Part shown: one piece after another, positions 1 through 11,070 of the stretch
How positions within the stretch are numbered: the stretch's first letter is position 1
Layout: every line of letters begins with the position of its first letter
Source: Amaranthus tricolor
Lineage: Eukaryota > Streptophyta > Magnoliopsida > Caryophyllales > Amaranthaceae
Assembly: GCF_026212465.1 (NCBI RefSeq)
Contig: NC_080047.1
Location: forward strand, 35,698,988-35,762,987
Direction of reading: 5' to 3'
Length of the DNA stretch: 64,000 nucleotides
Program-made: the position numbers and the translations under genes
Notes under the pieces: generated by a model
What the model was told of the DNA's origin: nothing
Seen by the model: only the letters and a program-made list of their open reading frames with translations
Database searches by the model: none

Positions 1-19
1 CCTTTGCAGATTCCATGTT

Positions 20-253
20 TTAATAAAGATTAAATAATGAATCAACCATATCGTTTAATATATGACCACAACAAATAAAATCAACGTTGTCCCATTTTTT
101 TTCTGTTGCGCATCTCCTCCACCTTTTCATTGCCTTCTCCTCTGACCTTGGTGTACAAATTACGTACGCAACGTTGAGTATAGTGAGAAAAAACAACATC
201 TTGTTTTGCCATCTCCGAAAATCAACCCTTCTAATAACTATATGCGTTGTCAT
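20..253 (-). pseudogene. Ty1/copia gag fragment
   Basis: The 77-codon reading frame has the look of the N-terminal gag (UBN2-type) domain of plant copia elements: a motif RWQNKMLFFLTILNVAYV followed by a K-W-x-x-x-D-F-I-C-x-x-x-I-L-N-x-x-V-D-S-L block, which is the usual spacing. No protease, integrase or reverse transcriptase is joined to it here. It is a remnant without independent function. The family call comes from remembered motifs, not a search. Confidence 0.55.
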
Positions 254-288
254 CTTCTTAAGACTTAACGTCTCTTAAGACTCTACAT

Positions 289-310
289 GGGGGAGGATTG
301 TTAGATTTTT
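289..310 (+). mobile_element. Polypurine tract and possible 3' LTR start
   Basis: A purine run (GGGGGAGGAT, 289-298) sits directly before TGTTAGATTTTTAG, the usual arrangement of a copia polypurine tract abutting a 3' LTR that begins with TG. It is on the opposite strand from the gag fragment to its left, so the two are not one element. I could not find the LTR's far end. Confidence 0.35.
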
Positions 311-514
311 AGAGTATAAAAGGTTTTAAAGTCTTAAGTATACCAAGTATACTAAGGTATAAAAGTTTAAGTATAAAGATAAGTTCTAATTATACTAAAG
401 ATTTACTCCATTACAAATAATGACAAGTACTATGAAAATAGTGGGGCCATAAGTACTATGAAATTAGTAGGGCCAAAAGGACTATAACATAAAAAATGGC
501 TTAAGTTCGAATTC

Positions 515-730
515 AAAGTCGTATGTCAAATTGAGTCGGAGTCGAGTCGAGTCGAAGTCGGGTCAAGTCGGAGTAGATTTTTTTGAGGTCCAACTCTAGT
601 CCGTCTCTATATTACTAAGACTATATAATCAGATTTGGAGCCGAATATTCTATTTCTCGGATTAGAATTGTATTAAATTACTCCGATCGAGTCAGAACAA
701 AGACGGATTCAGACTAAATTGTCATCTCTA
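515..730. mobile_element. hAT-type element end (remnant)
   Basis: Short GTCGGAGTCGAGTC-type subterminal repeats are followed by an end (about 700-730) whose reverse complement starts TAGAGATGACAATTTAGTC. This resembles the TAGGGATGGTAATTCAGTC terminus of the hAT element at 42766. No matching left end or TSD was found, so it is a truncated copy. Confidence 0.45.
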
Positions 731-770
731 AATTTCTCAAATAAGGATTTCGGTATGTCTAGTAGGGTTT

Positions 771-920
771 AGGGTATGTCAAGTAGGTGATTAGGTTTAT
801 GAAGTAGGTGTTTAGGGTTTGTCAAGTAGGTGTTTAGGGTATGTCAAGTAGGTGATTAGGTTTATGAAGTAGGTGTTTAGGGTTTGTCAAGTAGGTGTTT
901 AGGGTATGTCAAGTAGGTAT
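771..920. repeat. 65-bp tandem repeat with telomere-like TTTAGGG words
   Basis: The word ATGTCAAGTAGGT recurs at 776, 841 and 906, a period of exactly 65 bp. Each 65-bp unit is built from three related 20-23 bp subunits (x-TCAAGTAGGTGTTTAGGGTTT type) that contain the plant telomere word TTTAGGG. Slightly more than two units are present. Confidence 0.85.
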
Positions 921-930
921 TAAAGTATTT

Positions 931-2526
931 CATCGGTTCCATTATACTTGCTACTGATAGTGATATTTTCCTACACAATATGTCTCAATCGGGTGTGAGT
1001 ATTTCAGAATGAAGGAACCGAGGAAGTATGTCAGATACTTACTTTAGAACTTAAAAATACCTACTTTAATTGGTTATAGGACTTATTTTAATACTTCAAA
1101 ATACCTACTTAAGGTCGGTGTTCGAATCTACAAATGATTGATGAAGTAAACTATCTTCGGTTAACTCCTTACAAGTACTGATTAAGGAGTTATAATGCAT
1201 CTTGTTGTGCCCAAGGGATCATTGTTGTCTTGCTGGGTAGTGGGTACCTTCTTGTCTGAAAAAGTGAGTATTTCTTCCATTTCCAATAATATATGTTTCT
1301 TTTATCAAGAATGGAACTCACTCTAATTTACATGACTGTCTCATATTTTACGAGAATGTCATTTCATACGTTAGATATGTTCTTTTTTGTTTTCGTGTAT
1401 ATAACATGGTAGAGATAATTAATGGTTAGACATATCTGTTTTTGTATTAATAAGAGGGAATGGTCCTTATCTTGCTAATTTTTGGAAAAGCAACATAGGT
1501 TCTTTTCTGAATTTGACGATTATTCGTTTCAAGGTCCATCGCTTATTTAATGAGAAAAATTAAATTGAAGAATATGAAGCATAGTCATGAATAGTTTGAT
1601 GGAGAAGAAGGAGAAAAACCATGATTGGTTTAATGAAGAAGAAGGACGGCCATGAATGTTTGATGAAGACATAAAATCACGCTTTGTATTAGTTGTTCTT
1701 TGTTTTGGTATGTAAATTTTTTAATTGGACTTGCTATTAGAGATGTATATAAAAAAGACAGTCTATTTAAAAAAATTATGTAGGCAAGAAAACCCATGAT
1801 CATCGGTTTTCTTTTGTTGACTTGAGATTCCTTAAAACACCAACTCAAGTTAACAATTCAATTACATTGACCCTCTTTTTAAATTAAGGTGAGCTACAAA
1901 ATCCCTCAAGTAAAAAAGAGAATAAATTCAATCAAACCTCACTCATAAAGAAAAAAGTAAAAACCCTCGATTACTCGCTAGCCTATAATTTACATATAAC
2001 ATATGGTATTAAAATAAAGACACTTAAGGGTTACCTAGATTCCTAGTACTAAGTTAGAGACAAATTTTTCTAGGTGAAATAGTAAAGGAGAATGCAATAA
2101 TGGAAAAATAATTCTTAGAATAAATTTATTTATGGTTTGACATTTGTATTGAAGTACTTAATTAACCTCAAATGGAATGGTATGGTATTAAGGTACTAAA
2201 TTAATTGCAGACTCAATCATTTGCTTTCAATCCAAATCATGTTTACATTCTTAACTTTTATTGGATCACTAATTCTCCCTTAATACCCTCAAATCAGGCA
2301 ATCCCTTACAGTAAAAATAATTTGGTCCAACTGATTTTATCATGTCAATAGAAAAAATTACTTCATATGAAAAAGGAACATTTGAGAATGTCGTATTAAG
2401 ATTATCAAAATGAATCAAAAGGATTAATATACATGTTCTAGTATTAAAGTTCCATTATCATATAAATAACAGTAAATTTTCTTTTCACAATACGTAACAA
2501 TAAAACTCATTTTGATAGCGACTATT
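931..2526. other. Intergenic, nothing recognised
   Basis: AT-rich sequence with only short open frames. The frame at 1630-1848 on the minus strand has no recognisable motif. About 1020-1110 holds a few TACCTACTTTAA-type words similar to those in the MITE at 21311. Confidence 0.6.
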
Positions 2527-2535
2527 TAAAAAAAA

Positions 2536-2893
2536 TGAAAAATTATCAATGACACCCTTAAGTTTTTGCACTTTATTAATGGTGCCCCTAAATTTTTTCT
2601 ATTATCAATGGTACCCTCATATTATTAAACGTTTTACAACCGCAACCTTTTCTAATTTTTTCCGTCCAAAATCATCCTTAACTGTTAACTCTTTTCTTTT
2701 TTTCCTTTATGTTTTAATTTGAAAAATAAAGAAAAAAAAAGTTAACGATTTTTAACGATTTTGGACCAAAAAAATTAGAAAAAATTATGATTATTAGTCG
2801 TTTAATAACACAATGATACCATTGATAATTGAAAAAACTTAAGAGTACCATTGATAAAGTGCAAAAACATAAAGGTATCATTGATCATTTCCC
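2536..2893. mobile_element. Mutator-like MITE (about 360 bp)
   Basis: The two halves are inverted repeats of each other for roughly 150 bp: the left arm reads TTATCAATGACACCCTTAAG and the right arm, reversed, reads TGATCAATGATACCTTTATG. Near-identical 9-bp flanks (TAAAAAAAA at 2527-2535 and TAAAAAAAT at 2894-2902) fit a Mutator TSD. The arms share the ATTATCAATGGTRCCC motif with the Pack-MULE at 60549, so both belong to related families. It encodes no protein. Confidence 0.6.
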
Positions 2894-3277
2894 TAAAAAA
2901 ATTAACCAAGTAGAACGTTAATGCGAACATATTATTGTCGTTAAGAACCACCCCCATTCTCATTTCCATAGAAGCAGCTTCATACTTGTATACTTAAAAC
3001 ATAATCAATGGGAACATTTGGTAGTATTATTGCAGGCAAGTGACAAGACTAAGCTTAGTGATTACATATGTTATTCCACTTTTTTAATAGTGCACTTGCT
3101 TAAGTCATCTACATACACTAAGAAATACAACATAAACATAGGAACATTAACATATTCTCCCTCTATCCCTCTTTTTATCTCCGTTTTCTTTTACAACATT
3201 GATATGATCCCTTACGAAGTTTCCCCTGCCCGACCAGCTACAGTTCATACTCTTACTACGGTTTACAACTTGGGCCA

Positions 3278-6200
3278 TTATAAAATGTCATCAAGCATTG
3301 TCGACAGAAGCAATCCTCGCACAAACTCACATTTCTTCGCCTTCTCCTCGTGCTCCTTTTCAGAAAGCACAGGATTCTGTAAAGAACTGCATTAAGATCA
3401 CATTATTAGTATAAAAAAACTCGCTCCGTCTTATGCTAATTACTAAACAATGCTGCATAGGGAAGAGACGGGTGGGAAAAAGGCATCGGTATTAATTCCC
3501 CATTTTTCCAACTTTCGAAAGATTTAATCATTAAAAGGGAATCCCATTATTACCACCCTTCCCCTCTTCAATTTTTCCAATCTATCATGCAGGCATGTTA
3601 GAAATGCCCTTATCACTTAGAATATCTACGCCATGACTCCCATGTCCCAAATATTCTGTTTCTATTATCGAACACCCCCAAAAGCACCATTAAATATATA
3701 ACCCATCTATCATTCAGCTTCAAATGCTACAAAAATTAGAACATATCACTAGATGTCCAAATAATTGTACATTAACTTGTCCACACTTTTTTTGTTCACT
3801 CATTTTTTTTTTTATCTTTTACTGCCATTTATTTCCCATTACACCTAAAAAGGGCAACAGAACTAAACAATAGCAATGAAGTAGTAAAAGCAAACAATAC
3901 ATGCACATCAAGACAGCACATAGCTAAGAGCAAACAAACATGTTACCATGTCCGACATCAGCCATCATACATACGGCAAAATTAGGCGATTTCCAAAGTA
4001 AATAAAGTACATAATCTGAAACTATGTAAAATGAATCTAACCAAGGGGTAGCATTTTTCAAACTTCATTATTTCATGCTAGAAAAAAACAACCACATCCA
4101 TTAGTACTAATTCCTTTTTTTTATTTTTTCCTAAAAACCTTTCGAACGTAATTATAGTTAACTTACGTTTTTTCGATATATCATGAGCCTTCAAATGATA
4201 AACACCACCTAAAACTGTTTGTTGGAATTAAATACCAAAATGTTTAATTTACATGATGTCATCTTCAAATAAAATAGTTTTATGTTACCTTTTATTTGTC
4301 TCCTCTGCAACTTGTGGAAGCGAGACAGGTTCTTTAGACAACGATGGTTCTACCTTCCCAAGTTCTTCTGCAGTGGATGAGTTGTACATGAAGGAAGACA
4401 ACAAAGGATCAGGATCTGGATTAGACGAAGAGACTGCAAAAGAGGACCCTCCAAAAAGGGATCGTCTATTTCCATCTCGTAATTCTTTTCTCAACATGTT
4501 GAACATAGAATTTGGAATGCCTCTGCGCAATCTCCTCCTGCGCTGAACGTATCTTCCAGGTTACGGAAATACAATTTATGATACATCAACTCATGGGGGA
4601 CACTAGAAGAGGGTTACTCCATAAATAGCAATGAACCCAATTAGTCTTAGTATTGAAAGTGAAACCAAATCAAATAAAAACACTAATCCACAGAATTTAG
4701 TTTGGTGAAAATATGAATCCAATGGCAACTTATGGAGAACTTCAAGATCAAGCATAACAATAAAGCAACCACACAAATGAATATTGGAAATTGATAGACT
4801 AATGAGTTGAAGGTGTACGAATCAAGACATGGTATATCTTAAATAAGAGGATAATCTAAGAGAAAGACAATGTGGAAAGCATTGCTGCTTTTTCTGAATA
4901 GAGTTGAGATCTAAGCTACAATAAGGTAGTCAATATACGTTATCATAGACTTAAATATGAAACAGCACAATGCCCCTACAAATCCAGTTGAGTTCCCGTT
5001 AAATAAGTGTCACACATCAGTACATCACAAAGCATGTTCATACTTCAGGGAACATACGTAGAATAAGAATTCAAATGCTTAGACCACAGAATTTAAACTA
5101 GCAAAATATTGAAAGGATATCTTCAAAATATTTCCATGTTGCATTGTGATATGACCAACCATGTCCATTCCTACCCTCTTTGTACACACAGGGCAAACCT
5201 GCAACAATTACATTATTTAAGCACATCAAATTAGTATCCATTAGGCCAGAAAGATTAAGCAAAGAAGAAGACAAATATGTGGCAAACATCAAAGTTAAAA
5301 CAAATAGTTCTCATGATAATCTAAACAATCGATAAAGTAAACTCCTAGCAAAAATTTGAGATAGCATAACTGTTCAGCCAAACAACACCAGCAAACAATA
5401 AGGAAAAAGCCAATGGATGTCAAAAATGCAAAACGCACAAAGGTAGCAATAGTTTAAAGCATCTTTGCCAAGATTTTCTCATAGTTACATTAAAAACACC
5501 TAAATTCTTGTCATCTCTATGTAGCAGCACCACAAATCTAGCACTAAATGTAATTAATAATTAACATCTAGTATCCAAGATGATACACCAACCACAATAT
5601 GTTACGCAGTTATTGTTGAACATCAAACATGTTTCACATCTAAAGACAAATTGTATATTTGTATGCCATTGCACAATTACAAAAATCTTTTCCAGTGAAA
5701 ATTCACAAGCTCGAGTAACATATTCATACTACAGAACCACTTGCAGATGCTCATCAAACTCAAGATATAGGATTTCTCTTTGCAAACAGCTACACTTTCA
5801 CGTTTACAGAGCAAATTAGGGAACAAAACAGTTCATACACGTGTAGCCGTTCTTTCAAATTAGCAGAAATTCATAGATTGATATGAAAAGAATGCAAAGC
5901 ATACACCAGAAGAGGTTCAGTAACCCAAAATATGATCATTACTTCCTAATAGCTTTCAAATGTAAATCAATATCCCAAAGGCCAGCACAAAGCAATCTAC
6001 ATAACGCTCAAAGTAAGCAATTTCTATAACCATGGACCTTTCAAATTAAAAAAGCACACGCCGCTCAATCTTATGAATCAACACAAAGAAAAAAGAGATA
6101 CAAATCATGTAGGAAACTTTAATCAAGATAAACTTGTAGGGGGTAATACACAGCTATCAAAAGCTTACTAATCCATGATAAACCAAAAAAAAATAAACAT

Positions 6201-6864
6201 ATCTGCTATGCATAAACATGTCCTAAGCAAATAGGATAACATACTAACATATAATTATGCAATATTATGACTTGAATATAGGATATACAGTGATATAGTG
6301 TCAGAAAAGCCTACCCCATTCTTTAACTCCACTTGATGTTCATCATCCATATGGCAGAAAAGCCCCACAATGTCAAACTCATCTGCGCAAAATGGGCATG
6401 AAAACTCTTGCTTGTACTCATCCTCCACTTCTAAATCATCTCCTCCCAAATAAGCCTCTATTGCAAACCAAAATCAGAAAATTTCAATCTCTTAATCTAA
6501 TCCAAACAATCAAATCTCTTATTTACAAGTTACATAATCAATTACAACAAATTCCAGCAAAATCATCAACTCGCATTGTATATACAAGACTTTTGGAGGA
6601 TTCAACTAAAATAAGTCAAAAAAAAAACATAAAAGCAAGATTTTTATGAGGTGGGTTTCGATTCTAACTAAAAAACTTGCCTTTTTCTCAATTAAGTTCT
6701 TCTTTCACCCAAGAAAATCCATCAATTTACAAAATTAAAAACAACCCAGATGAAACAATCAAAAAAGGAAAGAAACCAAGAAATGAATACTAACCAGATC
6801 GTAGCTGGCAACGTCTGAAAGAAGAAGAAGCGAGACGAGAACTCCATGGATCACCACCGTCCAT
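3278..6864 (-). CDS. DI19: Di19 (drought-induced 19) zinc-finger protein, five exons
   Basis: Exons on the minus strand: 6864-6795, 6457-6315, 5198-5121, 4548-4289, 3386-3278, joining in frame to 219 codons plus a stop, the normal size for Di19. The N-terminus (MDGGDPWSSRLASSSFRR) is typical. Two atypical C2H2 fingers follow: C44/C47/H59/H64 and C73/C76/H87/H92, then a basic QRRRRLRRG stretch at about 99-107 likely to act in nuclear import. The middle carries the MLRKELRDGN and DPLLSSF signatures and the C-terminus the EFVRGLLLSTMLDD motif of the Di19_C domain. Di19 proteins are nuclear transcription regulators linked to drought, salt and ABA responses. Introns 1, 2 and 4 are GT-AG; intron 3 is AT-AC. 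Exon 5 uses the acceptor at 3387-3388, which keeps the frame; the CAG ten bases further in would not. No defect was found, so it is probably functional. Confidence 0.92.
4549..5120 (-). other. U12-type AT-AC intron (Di19 intron 3)
   Basis: The 5' splice site on the minus strand is ATATCCTTT (5120-5112), an exact match to the U12 AT-AC consensus. A branch-point-like TTCCGTAAC lies at 4568-4560, one base off TTCCTTAAC, and its branch A (4561) is 13 nt from the next exon. The intron ends in AC (4550-4549). Splicing here gives ILK-VQRRRR, as expected for Di19. No GT donor near the exon 3 end would keep the protein intact. Confidence 0.85.
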
Positions 6865-7122
6865 ATTAATTTAGCTTCTTGTTTAAGATGATGATGATAA
6901 ACAGATGATCCTCAAAATCACCAGAAGAGCTAGTTATAAATCCAACAAACAAGCCAAAAGCTTTGTGGAAAATCTTGAATGGAGCTAAAAGGGGAAACCC
7001 TAAAAGAAGATAGAAATGTCCACCAAATAGAGGATGAGAGAGAATCGAAATTAGGAGAAAGAGAGATAGAAGAGCAGAGATAACACTCTCTACCGACCTT
7101 GTTCCTTAATGGAACCAGATAC

Positions 7123-7130
7123 ATTATATA
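7123..7130 (-). promoter_or_regulatory. Candidate TATA box of the Di19 gene
   Basis: TATATAAT on the minus strand lies about 260 bp upstream of the Di19 ATG. A purine-rich, AG-repeat leader region follows it. An AACGTG word (minus strand, about 7135-7140), close to an ABRE core, lies just upstream. The transcription start is inferred, not shown. Confidence 0.4.
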
Positions 7131-7243
7131 CAACCACGTTTTTTCACTTTAATACCCTCTATCTTTTGTGTTTTTTTCAACTCTGCCATTGCCGTCTTCT
7201 TTTTTGTTTTCTTATTCATTAATGACGCGTTATTAACCAATTA

Positions 7244-7317
7244 GCTTTCATAGCTCAGTTGGTTAGAGCACCCGTTTAGTAAGCGGGAGGTCTTGAGTTC
7301 GACTCTCAATGAAAGCA
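7244..7317 (+). tRNA. tRNA-Thr (anticodon AGU)
   Basis: A 74-nt full cloverleaf. The acceptor GCTTTCA pairs with TGAAAGC, followed by discriminator A. The D arm is GCTC/GAGC, the anticodon stem CCCGT/GCGGG with loop TTAGTAA (anticodon AGT), and the T arm TTGAG/CTCAA with loop TTCGACT. There is no intron and no encoded CCA. A CAA motif lies at 7238-7240, as is usual upstream of plant tRNA genes. It is divergent from the Di19 gene. Confidence 0.95.
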
Positions 7318-7324
7318 AGTTTAA

Positions 7325-7330
7325 TTTTTT
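7325..7330 (+). terminator. RNA polymerase III terminator
   Basis: A run of six T residues eight bases after the tRNA-Thr, the standard Pol III stop signal. Confidence 0.8.
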
Positions 7331-7882
7331 ACGATTTGATGAACTAATTCAACATATCATCGGCTCAAGAAAGCGAGGTTTTACAATAAAAAGATCAAGT
7401 AAAGTTGTTTCCTGCAATTTACAACCCTGACTATTATCTTAAATTAAGTGTGCATAATTAATATAAAAAATTGATAGTAAAAATTTTACAATGATACGAA
7501 TTAAACAAAATCCTACTTGACTTTGTTTTAATTATATATTTTAACATTTCTCGTCTCAGAGACAAACTCTAGATTTGTTGCGTAAAAGTTTAATCAGGCC
7601 TCCGAGTCTAATGGCTGTCATGTTTCCCCCTCTTCTATGCGGTACTCAACATGCCATTTTATTTCACCAGCAGTAACTCGAGAGGTATACAATCATTGTA
7701 AGAATGGACCTATGGGAAGGTAGATAAATTGTTTCCTTAGAATGAGATAATTTTTAATATTGACTCTAACGCACCTTGTTGATGAATATTTTTTTCAGCA
7801 TCTAGTAATCGCGGTATGACCCCAGTAGTGCAACACTCGTCATACAACCTATCTAAATAATTATGATATGTCTTCATATTTG
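7331..7882. other. Intergenic, nothing recognised
   Basis: AT-rich sequence with no open frame of note. It may include the far side of the CACTA-like remnant to its right, but I found no CACTA-type terminus here. Confidence 0.5.
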
Positions 7883-8265
7883 TTATTCTCTTATAATTGA
7901 CATCTGAGTGTAAGTTTTACACATAGAATACAGTGGATTGTTTGCAGGACTTAGTATGTCAAAAAGTTGTTTGGCTAGAGGATTCAAATCTTCTAGTAAT
8001 AAATCTTCAAGCGAATGCTCCTCCTCATAGCGCAAATCGTTTTGCGAAAAAAAGTTGTCGTACGTGTTTGGAAATCTAGTTGTAGTTTCATCATGCACCA
8101 TACGCACATATTGATTTTCCTCAATGTTTTGTAAGGGGAAGACATATACAGTTCTTCCCGGAAAAACGCATAATTGTTGCTAATTTCATCAATAGTGATA
8201 TCGTAATAATACCACCAATTGTAATAATCTTCCATGGAATCCTTCTGTAATAAATGTTCTCTCAT
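7883..8265 (-). pseudogene. CACTA (En/Spm) TNP2-like transposase fragment
   Basis: Two overlapping minus-strand frames (7993-8265 and 7883-8107) together read like one frameshifted protein. The piece NPLAKQLFDILSPANNPLY followed by C-K-T-Y-T-Q-M resembles the segment AKKFYxLLxDAxxPLYxGCxxxTKLS near the N-terminus of TNP2-type transposases. The resemblance is from memory and short. A CACTA-like terminus at 9023 supports the assignment. The frame breaks make it non-functional. Confidence 0.4.
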
Positions 8266-8879
8266 TTCATTCGATTTTTAAATACAAAATTTTTACATTT
8301 ACTATAGACATCTAATTTCCCCTAAATGACTTTAACTAATAGCAATTTTCAAGAATTCTTCTAACCCCATATGAATTCTTTGTTAAAGGCCCCATCGTCA
8401 AATTGCCTGTGGTACATCCAACTTCTATTATACAAATAATGATCTGTCATTGTGTAAACCTATGAAAAATAATATGTTTGTTATTTACTTTTACACTTAT
8501 ATATTAATTTAAAACACAACCAAATAGTATTAAAACAAAACCAAATTATTTATATTTAAACACAACCAAATAGTAGATCAACTCATACTTAATTATTGAT
8601 GAAACTATAAAATCATACATAAAAAAACAAAAAATATAGAAACAATAATTTTATAAACCTACCTTATGTTTTTTAACAACTTTTCTCCTTAGAAATACTA
8701 ACTTTTGTGGAATGAAAATTTTGAAATAATAGATTGAGAATGATCTGGGTTTATTTCGGAATATTACATCCCTATTTATAATTGAAATTTCCAAACTACA
8801 AAAATTCGACTTTGTTTTTTTCTTTGCTTCTTATGCTTTAGTAACAATGTTGGTGACAAGAAAAATTATTATAGAAATT

Positions 8880-9023
8880 TGAAAGAAAAAATCTCATCCA
8901 ACGGCATTGGCAATAAAAGTCGACAAAAATAGTAATAAAAAGCATTTGTCGCCACAGAAGTTTTTTGTCGCCAATGGCGACATAGGCTTTTCTCTGTCGT
9001 AAAAGTTAGTTTTTTTTTTAGTG
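8880..9023. mobile_element. CACTA-like terminus with subterminal repeats
   Basis: Read from the right, the end begins CACTAAAAAAAAAACTAAC and is followed by short repeats containing TGTCGCCA in both orientations (8940-8995). Clusters of such subterminal repeats next to a CACTA end are typical of the superfamily. No partner end was found on the left, so the element is probably truncated. Confidence 0.45.
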
Positions 9024-9538
9024 TGCCATACCTTTTGGGATGAATAGAATAATCTGTTCATGAACTACATTGTGGTGTGGTTCATGAAGTAGCGTAGCAC
9101 TTATATATATATGTTAAGAAGAAAATCAATATAAAGACAATTAGCAGGACAAAAATTTATAGAAAGATATGATATTTCAATGCATTTTAGAGGCACAAAG
9201 ATTATTAGATACTTAAAATGATTATGGTAATGAAAAGAGGAGAGTTAAATCAATGTGAGTTTTTGTTAGGCCTAAACTATCAACATTAAAAATGACACTG
9301 CCTCTTGTTCAATCCAATAGTCCCATTTAACTAAGCACAATTGTCATACAATCATGTAATTATACAATATTTAGTAATTAGTACATCAAATATTTAACTT
9401 TATTATTTATTACTCATCACCATTATTGGCAGATTTTATCATTCATTAAATATTTAACTTTATCATTCACCATTCATCTAATAACAAACGACATCTCACT
9501 AGACTTCGGATTGAAAAGGATTATTAGTATGTTTTAGG
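9024..9538. other. Intergenic, nothing recognised
   Basis: AT-rich. Contains several near-copies of a TATTTAACTTTATCATTCA word at 9390-9475, probably a small local duplication. Confidence 0.5.
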
Positions 9539-9546
9539 GTTTGCAT

Positions 9547-11062
9547 TAGGGGTGTGTAAAATTAGACTGGATTGGCGGTCCAAATCTAAAACGATTGTAC
9601 CCGGACTAGAAGCACCATTTTCGATCTTCGGTCCTTAAAAATTCTTGAATTTGGGTTCCGATCCAGTCCATTCCAATCCCGGAAAATTTAGGATTAAACG
9701 GATAGGACCAATTAATATGTAAGTATTTTTTTCCCAACTTTAAGACATATAAATAGCTTTCTAATTTCTAGGTGTTTTTTTAAATAGAACATAATTGTGA
9801 TTTGTGAAGCGACTGATGGCTATTGTGGTTAGCCTATATGTTGGCTTCTTTGTTACTCTTCTGATCTTTTTCACTAATCCGACTAACCTGCAGCCTTTTC
9901 CTGATCTTCTTCTTCTAATCTTCTTGTGTGATGCTTGTTTTAGTAAAACCCACATTGCATAACCCACATTGAATACTGTATACTGCATAATGCTTTCTAA
10001 TGTTTCTATTGAATGGAATATCATCATGACTACAATCATAGATTCATAGTTTATCTACATTCTTCATCAATTTAATATTTGAAATGTACTGGAAATTGGA
10101 TTTTATTTCTATAGAATGTAAATTTGGTTTTTGTTTCGGTAATGAAAAGAGAAAGTTGAACAGACACTTAAAATTCCTGGAGATAGGTGTAATCGGGGAC
10201 AACTGTCAGTATGCTGAAAGTGCTTATGTTCCTTTTGCTTATGAAACCTCGAAACCTGCAATACAACGTTAGCCCTTGTCCAAGGGTGGTTTCCCGAAAA
10301 ACTTCATAGACGCTCAAGTCAGATCGGGAAACCGAAAGTAATGGATATATGATAATTAATGAATACAAGATTAACAGATTGTAGAATGAGTTCAGATCAA
10401 TTGAAAGAATATTTACTTAAGTATAGATTGTATATAGGAGGGCGGATATTTATTGTGGAGTAACGATAGCAATATAAAAGCTTAGTCGGGTGCAAATGAT
10501 GTGTGCAACATGTATTTATAATGGTAGAATGGAGGTTAGATGGTGAATTAATATGAGAATCATGGGTATGATGGATAATTGGTAGGTTATAGTGAGTAGT
10601 CGGTAGTTATTTTAGAAAGTTATTAGACCGAGGTGAGTGGTTTAGGGTTTGACTAAATATATTACGAATTTATTTATTTGAACCCATAACGGTTTTCATA
10701 TTTTTACTATTTCTATAAAATATTAGTTTAACTACATTCATAGATTCATAGCTATCAACTAATTTATGATGATTTTTTAAAATTTATATAAGTCAAAAAA
10801 TAATTTTACTAAATTATATATGGAGTATGAAATTCAAATTAATAAATAAAAGTTTTTAAATAAAGTAGGATGGTAATTGGTAAATCAATATTAATTCATA
10901 ATATTTATTTTCATAGAATTTCAATATTCTAAATATTTGAGTTAGCCGATCTAACCGGTTCAAATCTAAACCAGACCGATAGTTTTCAGGGTTACACCCA
11001 AACCGGACCAGATGTAACATATTTGGTCTTCCAGTCCAGGTTTGGACCAATGTTCACACCTA
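9547..11062. mobile_element. Non-autonomous hAT element, split by a solo LTR
   Basis: Ends are TAGGGGTGTG (9547) and CACACCTA (11055-11062), inverted. A perfect 8-bp TSD, GTTTGCAT, lies at 9539-9546 and 11063-11070. Subterminal regions are rich in GGTCC / CCGGTTC words. A 560-bp solo LTR plus its TSD sits inside (10132-10691); without it the element is about 950 bp. No transposase is encoded. Confidence 0.85.
10132..10691 (+). repeat. Solo LTR, copy 1, nested in the hAT
   Basis: Begins TGTTTCGGTAATGAAAAG and ends CCATAACG (expected CA, one base changed). It is flanked by a 5-bp TSD, GTTTT, at 10127-10131 and 10692-10696. It aligns over its whole length with the solo LTR at 35383. The open frame at 10084-10272 is only LTR sequence. 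Superfamily unknown because no coding region is attached. Orientation is given relative to the other copy. Confidence 0.85.
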
Positions 11063-11070
11063 GTTTGCAT

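Noticed and set aside
4253..4546. 97-codon plus-strand frame
   Set aside because: It is antisense to Di19 exon 4, which has clear family motifs and splice sites.
10084..10272. 62-codon frame with a relative at 35308-35523 (both ending PAIQR), looking at first like a conserved small protein family
   Set aside because: Similarity extends over about 560 bp of non-coding sequence ending at TSDs; both are solo LTRs, and the shared part begins in mid-frame.
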